A stretch of DNA of 64,000 nt from Desulfobacter vibrioformis DSM 8776 (GTDB lineage: Bacteria; Desulfobacterota; Desulfobacteria; Desulfobacterales; Desulfobacteraceae), in the NCBI RefSeq assembly GCF_000745975.1, contig NZ_JQKJ01000011.1, positions 99,491 to 163,490 on the forward strand. The letters are read 5' to 3'. Numbering within the stretch: the first letter of the stretch is position 1; every line of letters begins with the position of its first letter. Position numbers and translations under genes: made by a program. Below are positions 17,983 to 27,689 of this stretch, piece by piece. Below the pieces are notes generated by a model. The model was not told the origin of the DNA. It made no database searches and was given only the letters and a program-made list of their open reading frames with translations.

Positions 17983-20179
17983 ACACACCGCAAATACCAC
18001 CCTGCTGCCGGGGACCAAAAAGAACAAACCCGTGGATATCATCCGCTTTATCAAGCGGTACACGGTTTTTATCATTGTTATGGGGAACTTTCTTTTTACC
18101 CTGATGGTGCCCTTTGTATTACTGGCCATCAAGCCTTTTTATAAAGTATCTGCCTTCATTCAAATTGATCCGGTGATCCAGACCATTATCGGAAAGGACC
18201 AGGAGAACTCCATTTTGCAGCAATACACGGACTATTCCCGTACCCAGGCTGCCCGGCTCAGGAATCGAGAAACCCTGAAAGCCGCCATCGAACGACTTAC
18301 ACCCGAAGAGCGAGATATCCTATTCTTTCCCAATGCGTCAACCGATACGGCGGCAATACTTCTCGATACCCGCCTCTACATCAAACCCATCAGCAGCACC
18401 CATCTCATTGAGCTGGGTCTCCAGGGAAACAACATGTTAGGACTGGCCTCAATTGTCAATCACATCATGACCATCTACAAAGAAGAGGCAGACAACACCC
18501 AAAAAAAACAGAACGATAATCGACTGGCCTTTCTGCGGTCGGAACGGGATACATTGCTCAGCGAAATTGACAATAAAATTAATTTGCTGCGCGAGGTTTC
18601 CCGGCAGACCTTTACCAGTGAATTCAGTGAAGCGTACAATGTATTTTACAAAAAGGTGGAACAGCTCCAGAGTGCCAATGTCAGAATGGCGCTCCAGCTT
18701 ATTGATGTGGAGAGCAGTTACCGCCAGCGTATTCAGGAAAAAAAAGAGATCGAGACGCTTCCTATGGATTCCCAGGTGGAAGAGGTGGTGGCCGGAGACT
18801 GGGGGCTTGACTCCACCCAGTCCTGGACCTATCAGCAGCTTCAGGAGATGCGTACAAAACTCGACGGTCTCAGTGAAGGAAATTCCGACCGCCTTTATAT
18901 TGAAAAGCGTATGGAGGCCATGCGGGAATATGAAAAAAAAATGACCGACGAGGTACGAAAAATAGCTGAACAGACCGTCTACGGCAAACGCAACTATACG
19001 CTGAATCTTCGCATGATTGAAGAACAGAGCCGGTATGATTCCTTGAAGTCGGCAGGAAAAAAGCTTTCCCAAAGCCTGGCTGCCGCTAAACAGGAAGCCG
19101 CCCTCAATTCAGAGCGGATGATTACCGGTGAGCAGCTCCAGGCCGAACTTACCCATATGCGGGGGCTTTTATTCAAATATGAGTCGCGTATCAACGAACT
19201 GGTGGTTCAATCCAATGCACCAAGCCGCATCTCCATCGCTACGCCTGCCTACCCGCCATCATCCCCGGCAGGGAATAACGCAAAAAAGCTTTTCATGGTT
19301 TGCATTGTCCTGCCTTACGGCATGGTATTCACCTTTTGTTTTCTTCTGGAGTATCTGGATAATCGTATCACCAGTCCCCAAAATATTACCCACGCTCTTG
19401 GATCACCCTCCACCTGGCCTATTTCCAAGGTTGAATGTAAAGAGGAGTCGCCTTTTCATGAGCTGACCTTGACAGATACCGAATCCGTCTCGTCCAAGGC
19501 ACTCAGGAGCCTTGCGATCCGCATTTTTAAAGACCACCGGGCCAACGGGTCCCGAATATTTCTTTTCAGCGGAGTCAATGAAGGAAACGGCACAACAGAT
19601 GTTCTCCTGAATGTGGCCCAGCTTTTAGGGGAGTTGCTGCCCCGGGTGTTGATTATTGAAGGGGTCAGCCCCAAAAAAACGGCCTTGAAGTCCCGGCTGA
19701 ATGCCCCAAAAGATTCTCCGACCATTGCTAGGGCAACACAATTGATTGAAAGCAGTATCAACCCAGAAAAGTGGTTGGCGGAACTGGACAAGATAATCTT
19801 TCATGATGGACTTCGGGGCATTCATGCGCTGTTTGCCTCCCAAACCATGGAAGTACATGACAATCCCCAAACTTTTGAAAAAATTCTGAAGACAGTGAAC
19901 AATGCTTACGATCTGATTATCGTGGACTCCAGTCCGGTTATGCAAAATGAGCTTACAGAATATCTCTCCATCTTTGCCGATGTCCTGGTGCTGGTCATCC
20001 AGGGCAATCGAACCTTGTACCGTGAATTGCGCCGGGTAGCGGAACTTTTTATCCGGCAGGAGATCCCGGCGATTATCCCGGTGCTCAACTGGGGCGGCAC
20101 AGGAACCCTGGGCATGTTTGAACGGCGGTTTAATCATTCTTTTTTGGAGTATGTATTAAAACGCATTTATCATTGGTAA
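17972..20179 (+). CDS. Wzc-like chain-length determinant with degenerate tyrosine-kinase domain
   Basis: A Wzz-type region has one helix near residues 30-52, a long periplasmic coiled-coil span (about 160-430) and a second helix (about 443-463, KLFMVCIVLPYGMVFTF). A cytoplasmic BY-kinase-like domain follows. Its Walker A position reads GVNEGNGTTD (from about residue 534), lacking the lysine of GEGKS/T, and the Walker A' strand reads VLIIEG rather than the usual VL-ID-D. The C-terminus has no tyrosine cluster. It probably supports chain-length control and export with the Wza-like partner but may have lost kinase activity. Confidence 0.9.
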   Translation: METEHTANTTLLPGTKKNKPVDIIRFIKRYTVFIIVMGNFLFTLMVPFVLLAIKPFYKVSAFIQIDPVIQTIIGKDQENSILQQYTDYSRTQAARLRNRETLKAAIERLTPEERDILFFPNASTDTAAILLDTRLYIKPISSTHLIELGLQGNNMLGLASIVNHIMTIYKEEADNTQKKQNDNRLAFLRSERDTLLSEIDNKINLLREVSRQTFTSEFSEAYNVFYKKVEQLQSANVRMALQLIDVESSYRQRIQEKKEIETLPMDSQVEEVVAGDWGLDSTQSWTYQQLQEMRTKLDGLSEGNSDRLYIEKRMEAMREYEKKMTDEVRKIAEQTVYGKRNYTLNLRMIEEQSRYDSLKSAGKKLSQSLAAAKQEAALNSERMITGEQLQAELTHMRGLLFKYESRINELVVQSNAPSRISIATPAYPPSSPAGNNAKKLFMVCIVLPYGMVFTFCFLLEYLDNRITSPQNITHALGSPSTWPISKVECKEESPFHELTLTDTESVSSKALRSLAIRIFKDHRANGSRIFLFSGVNEGNGTTDVLLNVAQLLGELLPRVLIIEGVSPKKTALKSRLNAPKDSPTIARATQLIESSINPEKWLAELDKIIFHDGLRGIHALFASQTMEVHDNPQTFEKILKTVNNAYDLIIVDSSPVMQNELTEYLSIFADVLVLVIQGNRTLYRELRRVAELFIRQEIPAIIPVLNWGGTGTLGMFERRFNHSFLEYVLKRIYHW

Positions 20180-20189
20180 AGGTTTTATC

Positions 20190-21698
20190 ATGAAAGGCAA
20201 TATCCTCTGTCTTCTGGCACTGACATTCACTATCCCCATGGTGCTTTATCTGTTTTCAAAACTACCCCCCTACAAAGCCGCAGCAATCGCACTGCTGGGC
20301 TCTCTTTTGTTTCTGCCCATGGATAAGCTGGCCGTCCCCATCATTCTATACGATAAAGTGACGGCCACCGGTATCGGTCTCATCATGGGCATGGTTGCCA
20401 TGGATGGGGAACGCCTTGCTCAATACCCCTGGAGCATCATGGATCTCCCGCTTTTTCTATGGCTTTTATCAGGATTTCTGGCCTCTGTTACCAATGGCCT
20501 GGGGGCCAAAGACGGGATTCAGGAGGCATTCAACGCCTTTAGCATCTGGGGAGCCCCTTTTATGGCCGGACGCCTCTATTTTTCCAGTTCCAAGGCCCAG
20601 TCTTGGCTGTGCGGGCTTTTTTTTCTGTCAGGACTTGTCTATATCCCCTTTGTAGCCTTTGAACTGGTCATGAGCCCCCAGGCCCACCGCATTGTTTACG
20701 GTTACATGCAGCACGATTTTTCCCAGGTGATCCGGGGGGGCGGATACCGCCCCATGGTCTTTATGCAGCACGGCATTCTGCTGGGCACGTTCATGTGCAT
20801 GTCGGCCCTGGTGGGAATCTGGTGTACCTGGACCAAGGTGTTTCCCCAAAAAATGTGGCGGGCAGGTGGACCGATGTGGGGCTGGGCGCTGATGCTTGCC
20901 GGATCTGCTGTGGCCTGTAAATCTTCCGCCGCCATCGGGCTGATGGTGATGGGTGGGTTCCTGCTCTTCAGTGCGGTGATTTTAAGAACCCGGATTTTGA
21001 TCGTCTGTCTTTTTTTGGTCCCGCTTCTTTATGTAACCACCCGGACCTCGGGAACCTGGGACGGCCAGAACCTGGTCGATTTTGTGGCTGAAAAATTCAG
21101 TGAGGACCGGTCTTTGTCCTTGAAATTCCGGCTTGACAACGAACTGATTCTCATAGATAAGGCCATGGAGCGGCCCATTTTCGGCTGGGGCGGATGGGGA
21201 CGTTCCCGGGTTTTTGACGAAGAGACCGGGGAGGATCTGAGCACCACCGACGGATTTTGGATCATCACTTTGGGCCGGTGGGGCATTCTTGGGCTTTCAT
21301 CGGTCTTTGCCCTTATTTTACTGCCCACGGTAAGATTTTTAATCCTTTTCCCTCCCCGGCGGTGGAAAGACCCTGAGGTGGCTCCGGGCGCGGTGCTCGC
21401 CTTGATTCCGCTGTTGTTTATAGTGGATTGTACCCTCAATGCCATGGTCAATCCCGCTTACATTCTTTTTGCCGGTGGCGTGGCCGGATTGCCACGAACA
21501 TCCAGGGGGGCAATAAAGCAACCCAGTGCTGACCACGGGAACACACAGCAAGCGGGAAAACGCTCGGTTAATTTCGCCGATTGGGGAATAAATACGCTCC
21601 CAAAGTCCCGAAGACCCCGGCTGACGATTTCCGCCAATTACAGCGGGCCCAGATTTGACATTTCTTCAAAAGATCAAGACAGCATTAAGTTTCACTGA
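20190..21698 (+). CDS. O-antigen ligase / Wzy polymerase-like membrane protein
   Basis: A polytopic membrane protein of 502 residues with about ten helices and a long periplasmic loop near residues 300-375 that holds the conserved-looking FGWGGWGRSRVFD and DGFWIITLGRWG. This arrangement is typical of the O-antigen ligase/Wzy superfamily, which polymerises or transfers lipid-linked polysaccharide on the periplasmic face. In a Wzx/Wzy operon lacking another candidate, polymerase is the likelier role. The C-terminal 60 residues are polar and unusual in length. It starts ten bases after the Wzc-like gene. Confidence 0.82.
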   Translation: MKGNILCLLALTFTIPMVLYLFSKLPPYKAAAIALLGSLLFLPMDKLAVPIILYDKVTATGIGLIMGMVAMDGERLAQYPWSIMDLPLFLWLLSGFLASVTNGLGAKDGIQEAFNAFSIWGAPFMAGRLYFSSSKAQSWLCGLFFLSGLVYIPFVAFELVMSPQAHRIVYGYMQHDFSQVIRGGGYRPMVFMQHGILLGTFMCMSALVGIWCTWTKVFPQKMWRAGGPMWGWALMLAGSAVACKSSAAIGLMVMGGFLLFSAVILRTRILIVCLFLVPLLYVTTRTSGTWDGQNLVDFVAEKFSEDRSLSLKFRLDNELILIDKAMERPIFGWGGWGRSRVFDEETGEDLSTTDGFWIITLGRWGILGLSSVFALILLPTVRFLILFPPRRWKDPEVAPGAVLALIPLLFIVDCTLNAMVNPAYILFAGGVAGLPRTSRGAIKQPSADHGNTQQAGKRSVNFADWGINTLPKSRRPRLTISANYSGPRFDISSKDQDSIKFH

Positions 21699-21763
21699 CA
21701 AAAACATGAATTTAAAAAAACGCGACGCCGTAAGCAATTTTTAAATGAAAGGTTAAGTCCTCA

Positions 21764-22222
21764 ATGAAAACCAATCTCAAATCCTGGTTATATGCAAACC
21801 TGATTTCAAGGCCCTTACTCTTTTCATGGTGGGCAGGCATTGTATTTGTCGTGCTGATATCCATACTTCCCCATGGAAGCCTGACAGCCGAGGACAGTGT
21901 CATGGGCGTTGACAAGCTGGCCAGAGCAGGTCTCTTCTTTTTTCTGGCATTTATTCCAGCGGCTTTTTTTACGTCCGGAAAACTTGGACTTTGCGTGGCC
22001 ACCAGCATGGCACCCCTAGGATTCCTTCTGGAGTTGGCTCAAAAATATTTTCCGGAACGCCACTTCTCTGCAGAAGATATCATTGCCAACAATATCGGCA
22101 CGGTTGTGGGCCTTGGCTTGGCTCTCCTGATTCGATTTTTTTTCTATACCGGAGGCCATCACCGATTTTCGTTTAAAAAATTAGTCCGGAAAAAGCGATC
22201 TGGGTCAGGAGAAAAAAAATGA
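21764..22222 (+). CDS. VanZ-family membrane protein
   Basis: A 152-residue protein with four predicted membrane helices. It carries the VanZ-like helix pair beginning DKLARAGLFFFLAFIPAAF and the FLLELAQKYFPERHFSAEDIIANNIGTVVGLG motif region (E-Q, R, D-N positions). VanZ-like proteins are frequent in exopolysaccharide/exosortase loci; their molecular role there is not established. The stop overlaps the start of the following glycosyltransferase (ATGA). Confidence 0.88.
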   Translation: MKTNLKSWLYANLISRPLLFSWWAGIVFVVLISILPHGSLTAEDSVMGVDKLARAGLFFFLAFIPAAFFTSGKLGLCVATSMAPLGFLLELAQKYFPERHFSAEDIIANNIGTVVGLGLALLIRFFFYTGGHHRFSFKKLVRKKRSGSGEKK

Positions 22223-23544
22223 ATATCTTACTGGTTATGGAACAGTGTAATCCTCAATGGGCATCCGTCCCCCTCTTGGCATCCCATTTTTACAGAACCA
22301 TTAGAGAGCGTGTATCTGTCACCCTGGTGACCCACGAAAGGAACCGGTCCCCCCTTGAAAAAAACCGGGGTACGCATCGGATCATTTACATCAAAGAGTC
22401 TTCACGGCTGAAACGATACTACGCCCATGTAAGCCGCATCACATCAAGCGGCGGGGTGAACTGGCCCCTTCAGCACGCCCTTTCCTACCCGGTTTATGCT
22501 GAATTCAATCGAAAAGTCTACGATGGGTTTGCAAAAGCCGTTCGAGCGGGTCAATATGATCTGGTCCATGTCATGACGCCCATTTTGCCTCGCTATCCCG
22601 TTAAATTGGTCAACGCCTGTCAAAACACCCCTTTTTTATTGGGGCCGGTCAACGGCGGGGTGCCGTTTCCCCGTGGAGAAGGCTTTGCCGCAGTGGCCCA
22701 AAAAGAGTTTGCCCAGTACAATTTTTTGCGTCTTTTCACCCGATTGATTCCCGGTTACAGGGCTACCTATAAAAAGGCGGATATGATTCTATCCGGCTCC
22801 ACCTACACCAAGCAGTGGATAGAAAAACAGTTCCAAATCCCACCCGGCGATGATATTGTCCGGCTTTTCCATGAAAATGGGGTAGTTCCCGGCAACACCG
22901 ATGGTGTTCAGTTCCGTCGCTTCCGGAATGGCCAGGACAGGCCCTTTCATCTGCTCTTTGTGGGGCGTCTGGTGGCATACAAAGGGGCTGATATTCTATT
23001 GGAAGCGCTCCATCGACTGACCCAAAAGGCAAGATTTGAAAGCCCGGATACCTCTTCGAGTAAAGTCATTCAACGGCCCCTCAGCCTCACCATTGTGGGA
23101 GATGGCCCGGAACGGCAAAATCTTGAAAATTTGACCCAAAAACTTGGGCTCACTCACATAGTCCATTTCACCGGCTGGATCAAACAGGAAGAAACCCGCC
23201 AATATTATGCCGATGCCGATCTGTTTTGTTTTCCTTCCATCCGGGAGTTTGGCGGTGCCGTGGCACTGGAAGCCATGGCTTTTGGGCTTCCATGCATCAC
23301 TCCCGACTACGCCGGATTGGCAGAATACGTCACACCGGATACGGGATTCAAGATATTTCCCCGGTCCAGAAACTACCTTATTGAGCAGTTTGCCGAAAAG
23401 ATTGCTTTTTTAATGGCCCATCCTGAACGGTTGCACCAAATGGCCGGGCACGCTGTCGAACGGGTGGCTTCTTATGGCTGGGACCAGAAAGCGGACGCCA
23501 TGATAGCTATCTACAAACAACTTATCAACCGGAAGAGGCCATGA
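22219..23544 (+). CDS. Family 4 glycosyltransferase
   Basis: A 441-residue GT-B enzyme. The N-terminal domain binds acceptor (LLGPVNGGVPFPRGE), and the C-terminal domain carries LLFVGRLVAYKGADILLEAL, LTIVGDGPERQNLE, VHFTGWIKQEE and the donor-binding SIREFGGAVALEAMAFGLP. These match retaining GT4 enzymes of repeat-unit assembly. It is joined by four-base overlaps to the genes on both sides, so it is expressed with them. Confidence 0.93.
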   Translation: MNILLVMEQCNPQWASVPLLASHFYRTIRERVSVTLVTHERNRSPLEKNRGTHRIIYIKESSRLKRYYAHVSRITSSGGVNWPLQHALSYPVYAEFNRKVYDGFAKAVRAGQYDLVHVMTPILPRYPVKLVNACQNTPFLLGPVNGGVPFPRGEGFAAVAQKEFAQYNFLRLFTRLIPGYRATYKKADMILSGSTYTKQWIEKQFQIPPGDDIVRLFHENGVVPGNTDGVQFRRFRNGQDRPFHLLFVGRLVAYKGADILLEALHRLTQKARFESPDTSSSKVIQRPLSLTIVGDGPERQNLENLTQKLGLTHIVHFTGWIKQEETRQYYADADLFCFPSIREFGGAVALEAMAFGLPCITPDYAGLAEYVTPDTGFKIFPRSRNYLIEQFAEKIAFLMAHPERLHQMAGHAVERVASYGWDQKADAMIAIYKQLINRKRP

Positions 23545-25292
23545 GTATTCGTTGCATGTTTTCGAATCGGGCATTGCCTGAAACTTGGAAAAACTACGGA
23601 ATGGCTCTACTTCTGCTCTTCCGGATTACGTTGATGCCGGTATTGTTATTGCTCCTCCAACCGGTCATGACCCATGGAGCATCTTATCCCAATAACGGCT
23701 CTCCCATGGGGATCAATCTTGCCGGTATCCGATACTGGTCAACGGAACTTGTCTTCAAGGATCTTTTCAAACACGCCCAGCCCTGGGCTTCCCAAGAAAA
23801 AGGAAAGCCCTACGGCAAGGGACCGCCCCTTGCACTCACGCCCCAGGGCTGGATTCGATGGCTGCAGCCGGGGCAATCCGCAGATACCCTGGTATGCCGG
23901 GGCAGTGGACGCTACCCGGCCGGGAGGTATCTGCTTCGGTACCAGGGCAACGGAGAGATCACCATTAAATACGATGCTCAGCTCTCAACTTCCCGCCATG
24001 GCGCAGTTTCCCATCCACCTGCAATGGATTTAATTGATTTATTGTCCGGTACCGGACAGACAAACCTTAGGGATCAAAAAAAGGCTTCGGCATCGGAAAA
24101 AATAACAGAAATCCCATTTTCTGTCGTTCACCCTTCGTCCAGAGGACTTGGCCTTGTGGTGACCCGGGTGGATGATATTGACCCCCTCCATCACATTGAA
24201 ATCCTGCCCGAAGCCTTTCGAGAGGACCATTATACCCAACCGTTTCAACCTGAGTTCATATCACGGTGGGCCCGATTTAAGGTGATTCGTTTCATGGATT
24301 GGATGGAGACCAACAACTCTAAAATATCCCGATGGGCAGAGCGCCCCACCGTTGGAATGCAGACCCAGGGCAGCTCCCGGGGTGTTGCGCTTTCCTACAT
24401 GATTACCTTGGCCAATACCCTGCATGCCGATCCTTGGTTCTGTATGCCCCATTTAGCTGATGACGACTATGTGCAGCAATTTGCACAAACCGTCGCCGAT
24501 ACCCTGAATCCCGATCTGAAGATCTACATCGAATACAGCAATGAAACGTGGAATTATCAGTTTGAACAAGCCGCCTATTGCCGCCAAAAAGGCGTTGCCA
24601 TGGGCCTGGGCAATGATCCGGTTCAGGCAGGGCTTTTATACTACACCCAGCGGGCCCTGGAAATGTTCTCCATATGGGATAAGGTATTTCACCCCCATAA
24701 TAAAAAAAGGCTGGTCCGGGTACTTGCCAGTCAATTTGGAAATCCCTGGACAGCGCGACAACTTTTTGCAGATCCCGGAACAACGCGGAATGTGGATGCC
24801 CTGGCCATTGCCCCTTATTTCGGAATGGCGCTTTCCTCGGCATCCCCCACGATTGAACTGTCGCCCGGCAGGGTTGTCGCAAAAAACGCTTTGACCCTTG
24901 ACCAGATTCTGGATTTTCTCGACAAAGAGATTGATGCCAACAGTGCTCTACTCAGGGAATATGCCAAATTGACGGCCCAATGGGGTGTCGATCTCATAGC
25001 CTATGAAGGAGGGCAGCACCTTGTCGGTACCCGGGGACTGGAAAACGACGAGGTATTAACGTGGTTGTTTCATCAGGCAAACAGAAATCCGCGCATGGAA
25101 GATCTGTATCGTAAAGACCTTAATTCATGGAAGCGTGCAGGAGGTCAATTATTTGTTTCGTTTGCTTCAATGGGCCAATACAATAAATGGGGAAGCTGGG
25201 GGCTTTTGGAACATCCTATGCAGGATCCCGAAACGGCACCCAAGTATCGTGCCGTTATGAAATACATTGATAAAAACAGCAATGCCGATTAG
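23541..25292 (+). CDS. Secreted glycoside-hydrolase-like protein of the polysaccharide operon
   Basis: The N-terminus has a hydrophobic signal sequence (about residues 20-43, LLLLFRITLMPVLLLLLQ) after a longish polar lead. The mature part contains IYIEYSNETWN, with Glu331 and Glu335, and a later LIAYEGGQHL with Glu489, on what looks like a TIM-barrel spacing; Glu335 and Glu489 could be acid/base and nucleophile. I do not recognise the exact family, but YSNE-W is common in large secreted carbohydrate-active proteins. In this operon it may trim or release the polymer in the periplasm or outside the cell. Function is inference. Confidence 0.75.
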   Translation: MSIRCMFSNRALPETWKNYGMALLLLFRITLMPVLLLLLQPVMTHGASYPNNGSPMGINLAGIRYWSTELVFKDLFKHAQPWASQEKGKPYGKGPPLALTPQGWIRWLQPGQSADTLVCRGSGRYPAGRYLLRYQGNGEITIKYDAQLSTSRHGAVSHPPAMDLIDLLSGTGQTNLRDQKKASASEKITEIPFSVVHPSSRGLGLVVTRVDDIDPLHHIEILPEAFREDHYTQPFQPEFISRWARFKVIRFMDWMETNNSKISRWAERPTVGMQTQGSSRGVALSYMITLANTLHADPWFCMPHLADDDYVQQFAQTVADTLNPDLKIYIEYSNETWNYQFEQAAYCRQKGVAMGLGNDPVQAGLLYYTQRALEMFSIWDKVFHPHNKKRLVRVLASQFGNPWTARQLFADPGTTRNVDALAIAPYFGMALSSASPTIELSPGRVVAKNALTLDQILDFLDKEIDANSALLREYAKLTAQWGVDLIAYEGGQHLVGTRGLENDEVLTWLFHQANRNPRMEDLYRKDLNSWKRAGGQLFVSFASMGQYNKWGSWGLLEHPMQDPETAPKYRAVMKYIDKNSNAD

Positions 25293-25336
25293 GGGCCAAA
25301 CCATTGGCATCGAATGTATGAAAATAGGAAAAAATT

Positions 25337-26299
25337 ATGTCACATCATTTTTCATCTGATTTTAACCAGAAATTAAAAAAACACTTATCAAAGATCGAGG
25401 TGATTGAGAAACTTAAGTTGGATATCAATACGATTCATCTGTCACCCGGCTTATTAAAAGCGGATCTGCTCCCGCCGGATGTAACCTATAAATCCTTTGT
25501 TGCCGATAGCCGGGGCTGTCATTCGGCTTTTTTACTTTTTTCAAACCCAAACGGAAAAATGCAAGTAGCACACAATGTTCAAAAAGCGTCAGAAGCAAGA
25601 TCGGTTTTAGGCAACAGGCTGAACTGGGTTATTGAGCCGCCCATTATTACAGGCTTTTTTGACGGCATATCATGGGCATTGTTTCATATGAATTATCCGC
25701 TGTCCCATGGGCGAATAAAATGGGTTGTACAACGCACTCTGCTTGCACCGGCCATATTAAAGTGGATTGCAGGATCCCTTGAAAAAAGTTGTCAAAAACT
25801 TCCTGCCCCTAAAATCGCCGCGTTTTATAACGAACCTGTCAAACAGATGGTCAATGACGATGATTTTTCACCGGATATACGCAAATGCGCCTCTGATACC
25901 TTGGATTCCCTGGAATCAGGCCGATGGCATCCACTGTTTTGCCTCAGCCATAACGATCTGTGGAAAGGCAATATTATGGTGCCTTCAGGATCGAAAAACA
26001 CGGATAAAGGAAAATTTTACTTCAGCAAATTCAGGGTCATTGACTGGGCAGGTTCAGCGGTTGAAGGGATTCCCTTTTTTGATTTGATGAAGTTTTGCCA
26101 AAGTTTTCAAGTACAGCGGTATTATACGCGAAAGGCGATCTTAACCCATTGCAGGATATTGGATTGCAGCATAAAAGAGGCGCGTTTTTATCTCATTGCA
26201 GCACTGGCGCTGCTGGGCAAAAACCTGGATCAGTTTCCCCGCAGTGCATATATTCATCTGTCTCACAGTTTATTTCACTATATGAGCACCTTTGTGTAA
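25337..26299 (+). CDS. Aminoglycoside-phosphotransferase-like kinase
   Basis: A 320-residue protein with the APH/choline-kinase catalytic loop SHNDLWKGNIM (pattern H-x-D-x4-N, with the catalytic Asp and Mg-binding Asn) and the metal-binding FRVIDWAGSA. The N-terminal nucleotide-binding lobe is poorly conserved. Members phosphorylate small molecules such as sugars, choline or aminoglycosides; in polysaccharide loci similar genes may modify or salvage sugars. It follows the glycosidase-like gene by 44 bases and ends 13 bases from a convergent glycosyltransferase, so it is probably the last gene of the operon. Confidence 0.75.
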   Translation: MSHHFSSDFNQKLKKHLSKIEVIEKLKLDINTIHLSPGLLKADLLPPDVTYKSFVADSRGCHSAFLLFSNPNGKMQVAHNVQKASEARSVLGNRLNWVIEPPIITGFFDGISWALFHMNYPLSHGRIKWVVQRTLLAPAILKWIAGSLEKSCQKLPAPKIAAFYNEPVKQMVNDDDFSPDIRKCASDTLDSLESGRWHPLFCLSHNDLWKGNIMVPSGSKNTDKGKFYFSKFRVIDWAGSAVEGIPFFDLMKFCQSFQVQRYYTRKAILTHCRILDCSIKEARFYLIAALALLGKNLDQFPRSAYIHLSHSLFHYMSTFV

Positions 26300-26312
26300 G
26301 TCTCTACATCCT

Positions 26313-27305
26313 TTACCAAGGAATTTTCGGTACTTTTTTGCCGAATCGCGTATCAAAAAGCGCGTTAAATGCGTGTTTGAGTATATTAATGGATTCAGAT
26401 GCTTTTGCATGTTTGCGTCTATCAGGACTGTTTCCACGACCATTTAAGACATATCTGAGAATATGCCATCCTATCTCAACGCCTGCATTTGCCAATACTG
26501 AAAAGAGTCCGTAATTTTTTCTAAAATATAGATATTCAGCCCGCATTCTGAATTTCAGCACCTGGGAACCGCCTGTATCATACGTGAGATCATCCCTTTT
26601 TTTGGCACTTGCACCGCCGACATGGATCACCTGTGCGTCAGGAATGAAAAAGACCTTCCAGCCGTTCCGTTTTGCTTGAAGGCAAAGATCTGTCTCCTCG
26701 TAATAGATGTAAAATCGTTCATCAAACAGCGTCCCAGAAAGCGAAGCCAGCATTTTTTTGCGATAAATGGTAAATGTCCCGGGCACCCAGTCCACCTCCA
26801 TGATACTGTTATGATTAAAAAATTTGAAATCGCCTTTGCCGATTATTTTAGATGACGGATAGCGGTCCGCCAGACCGGACAGGGTAAAAAATTTATTCAG
26901 ACTGTTTGGGAATCTGCGGGCTGAAGGGTCTAACCGGCCCTCAAGGTTTACAAGGCGCCCCCCTGCAAGACCGCATTCAGGGTGATTCTCCATAAACCGC
27001 ACAGCGTTCTTTATTGTTCCGGGTCTGATAAATGCGTCGGGGTTAAGAAGGATGATATAGTCCCCCTGGGCCAGTTCGTATGCCTGGTTATTGGCTGCAG
27101 CAAATCCCATGTTAATCCGGTTTTCAATGAGATTGACATGACTGAAGTATTTTTTTACCATTGCACCAGATCCGTCAGATGAGGCGTTATCCACCACAAA
27201 CACTTCCATATTCTCCCCGTCGGCGCTCTCAAACAGATGATTAAGACACTTTTCTAAAAGATCTGCCGTGTTATAACTGACAATGATTATAGAAATTTTT
27301 TTCAT
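26313..27305 (-). CDS. Family 2 glycosyltransferase (rhamnosyltransferase-like)
   Basis: A 330-residue GT2 enzyme read leftward. It shows ISIIIVSYNTADLLEKCL, VFVVDNASSDGS, NMGFAAANNQA, the metal-binding LLNPDAFI and the acceptor-side YEETDLCLQAKRNGW. This pattern is typical of WbbL-like rhamnosyltransferases. The ATG at 27305 has AAGGTG upstream; the frame extends 16 codons further without support. It is convergent with the operon, so it has its own promoter but probably contributes to surface glycans. Confidence 0.92.
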   Translation of the reverse strand: MKKISIIIVSYNTADLLEKCLNHLFESADGENMEVFVVDNASSDGSGAMVKKYFSHVNLIENRINMGFAAANNQAYELAQGDYIILLNPDAFIRPGTIKNAVRFMENHPECGLAGGRLVNLEGRLDPSARRFPNSLNKFFTLSGLADRYPSSKIIGKGDFKFFNHNSIMEVDWVPGTFTIYRKKMLASLSGTLFDERFYIYYEETDLCLQAKRNGWKVFFIPDAQVIHVGGASAKKRDDLTYDTGGSQVLKFRMRAEYLYFRKNYGLFSVLANAGVEIGWHILRYVLNGRGNSPDRRKHAKASESINILKHAFNALFDTRFGKKVPKIPW

Positions 27306-27689
27306 AATTTCACCTTTTAATAGATTTTTTTCAATAATTTCAAGATATACCAAAAAATATGCCGCGAATTCAGGTGATTATTCAAGATGGAGACAGTTTA
27401 AATCATTTTTTATCAAAAAGCACCTGCTCAATGTGGGTTAAATGGTTTCAACGCTCTTTATTTGTGTCAAAGTGATAACGGAATATTTCAACTGTCTGGA
27501 ATCCCGGCCTGTGTTATGATATAACCTATGCGGCCTTGCCATGTATGTTTCTGATGATAACGGATTTAGGAGACTGCCAAGTTAATTCAACAAGTTAATT
27601 CAACTATTCTGTTGTAATCAGGTGTGTTTTGATGAAAAATCAATGGCAAGAGGTTGATTTTTTAAGAATTTGATGTAGCCGGACGGGTT
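27306..27689. other. Divergent intergenic region between glycosyltransferase and ftsK-like gene
   Basis: About 384 bases with no convincing gene. It carries the upstream regions of the leftward glycosyltransferase and the rightward translocase gene. A TATGAT hexamer at 27515-27520 inside the imperfect dyad GTTATGATATAAC is a possible -10 element, but no good -35 lies at the usual distance. A 13-bp exact tandem repeat is at 27579-27604. Confidence 0.4.
27579..27604. repeat. 13-bp exact tandem duplication (AAGTTAATTCAAC x2)
   Basis: Two adjacent identical copies of AAGTTAATTCAAC lie 86 bases upstream of the FtsK-like start. It may be a slippage product or a direct-repeat protein-binding site. 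No further copies were noticed. Confidence 0.7.
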
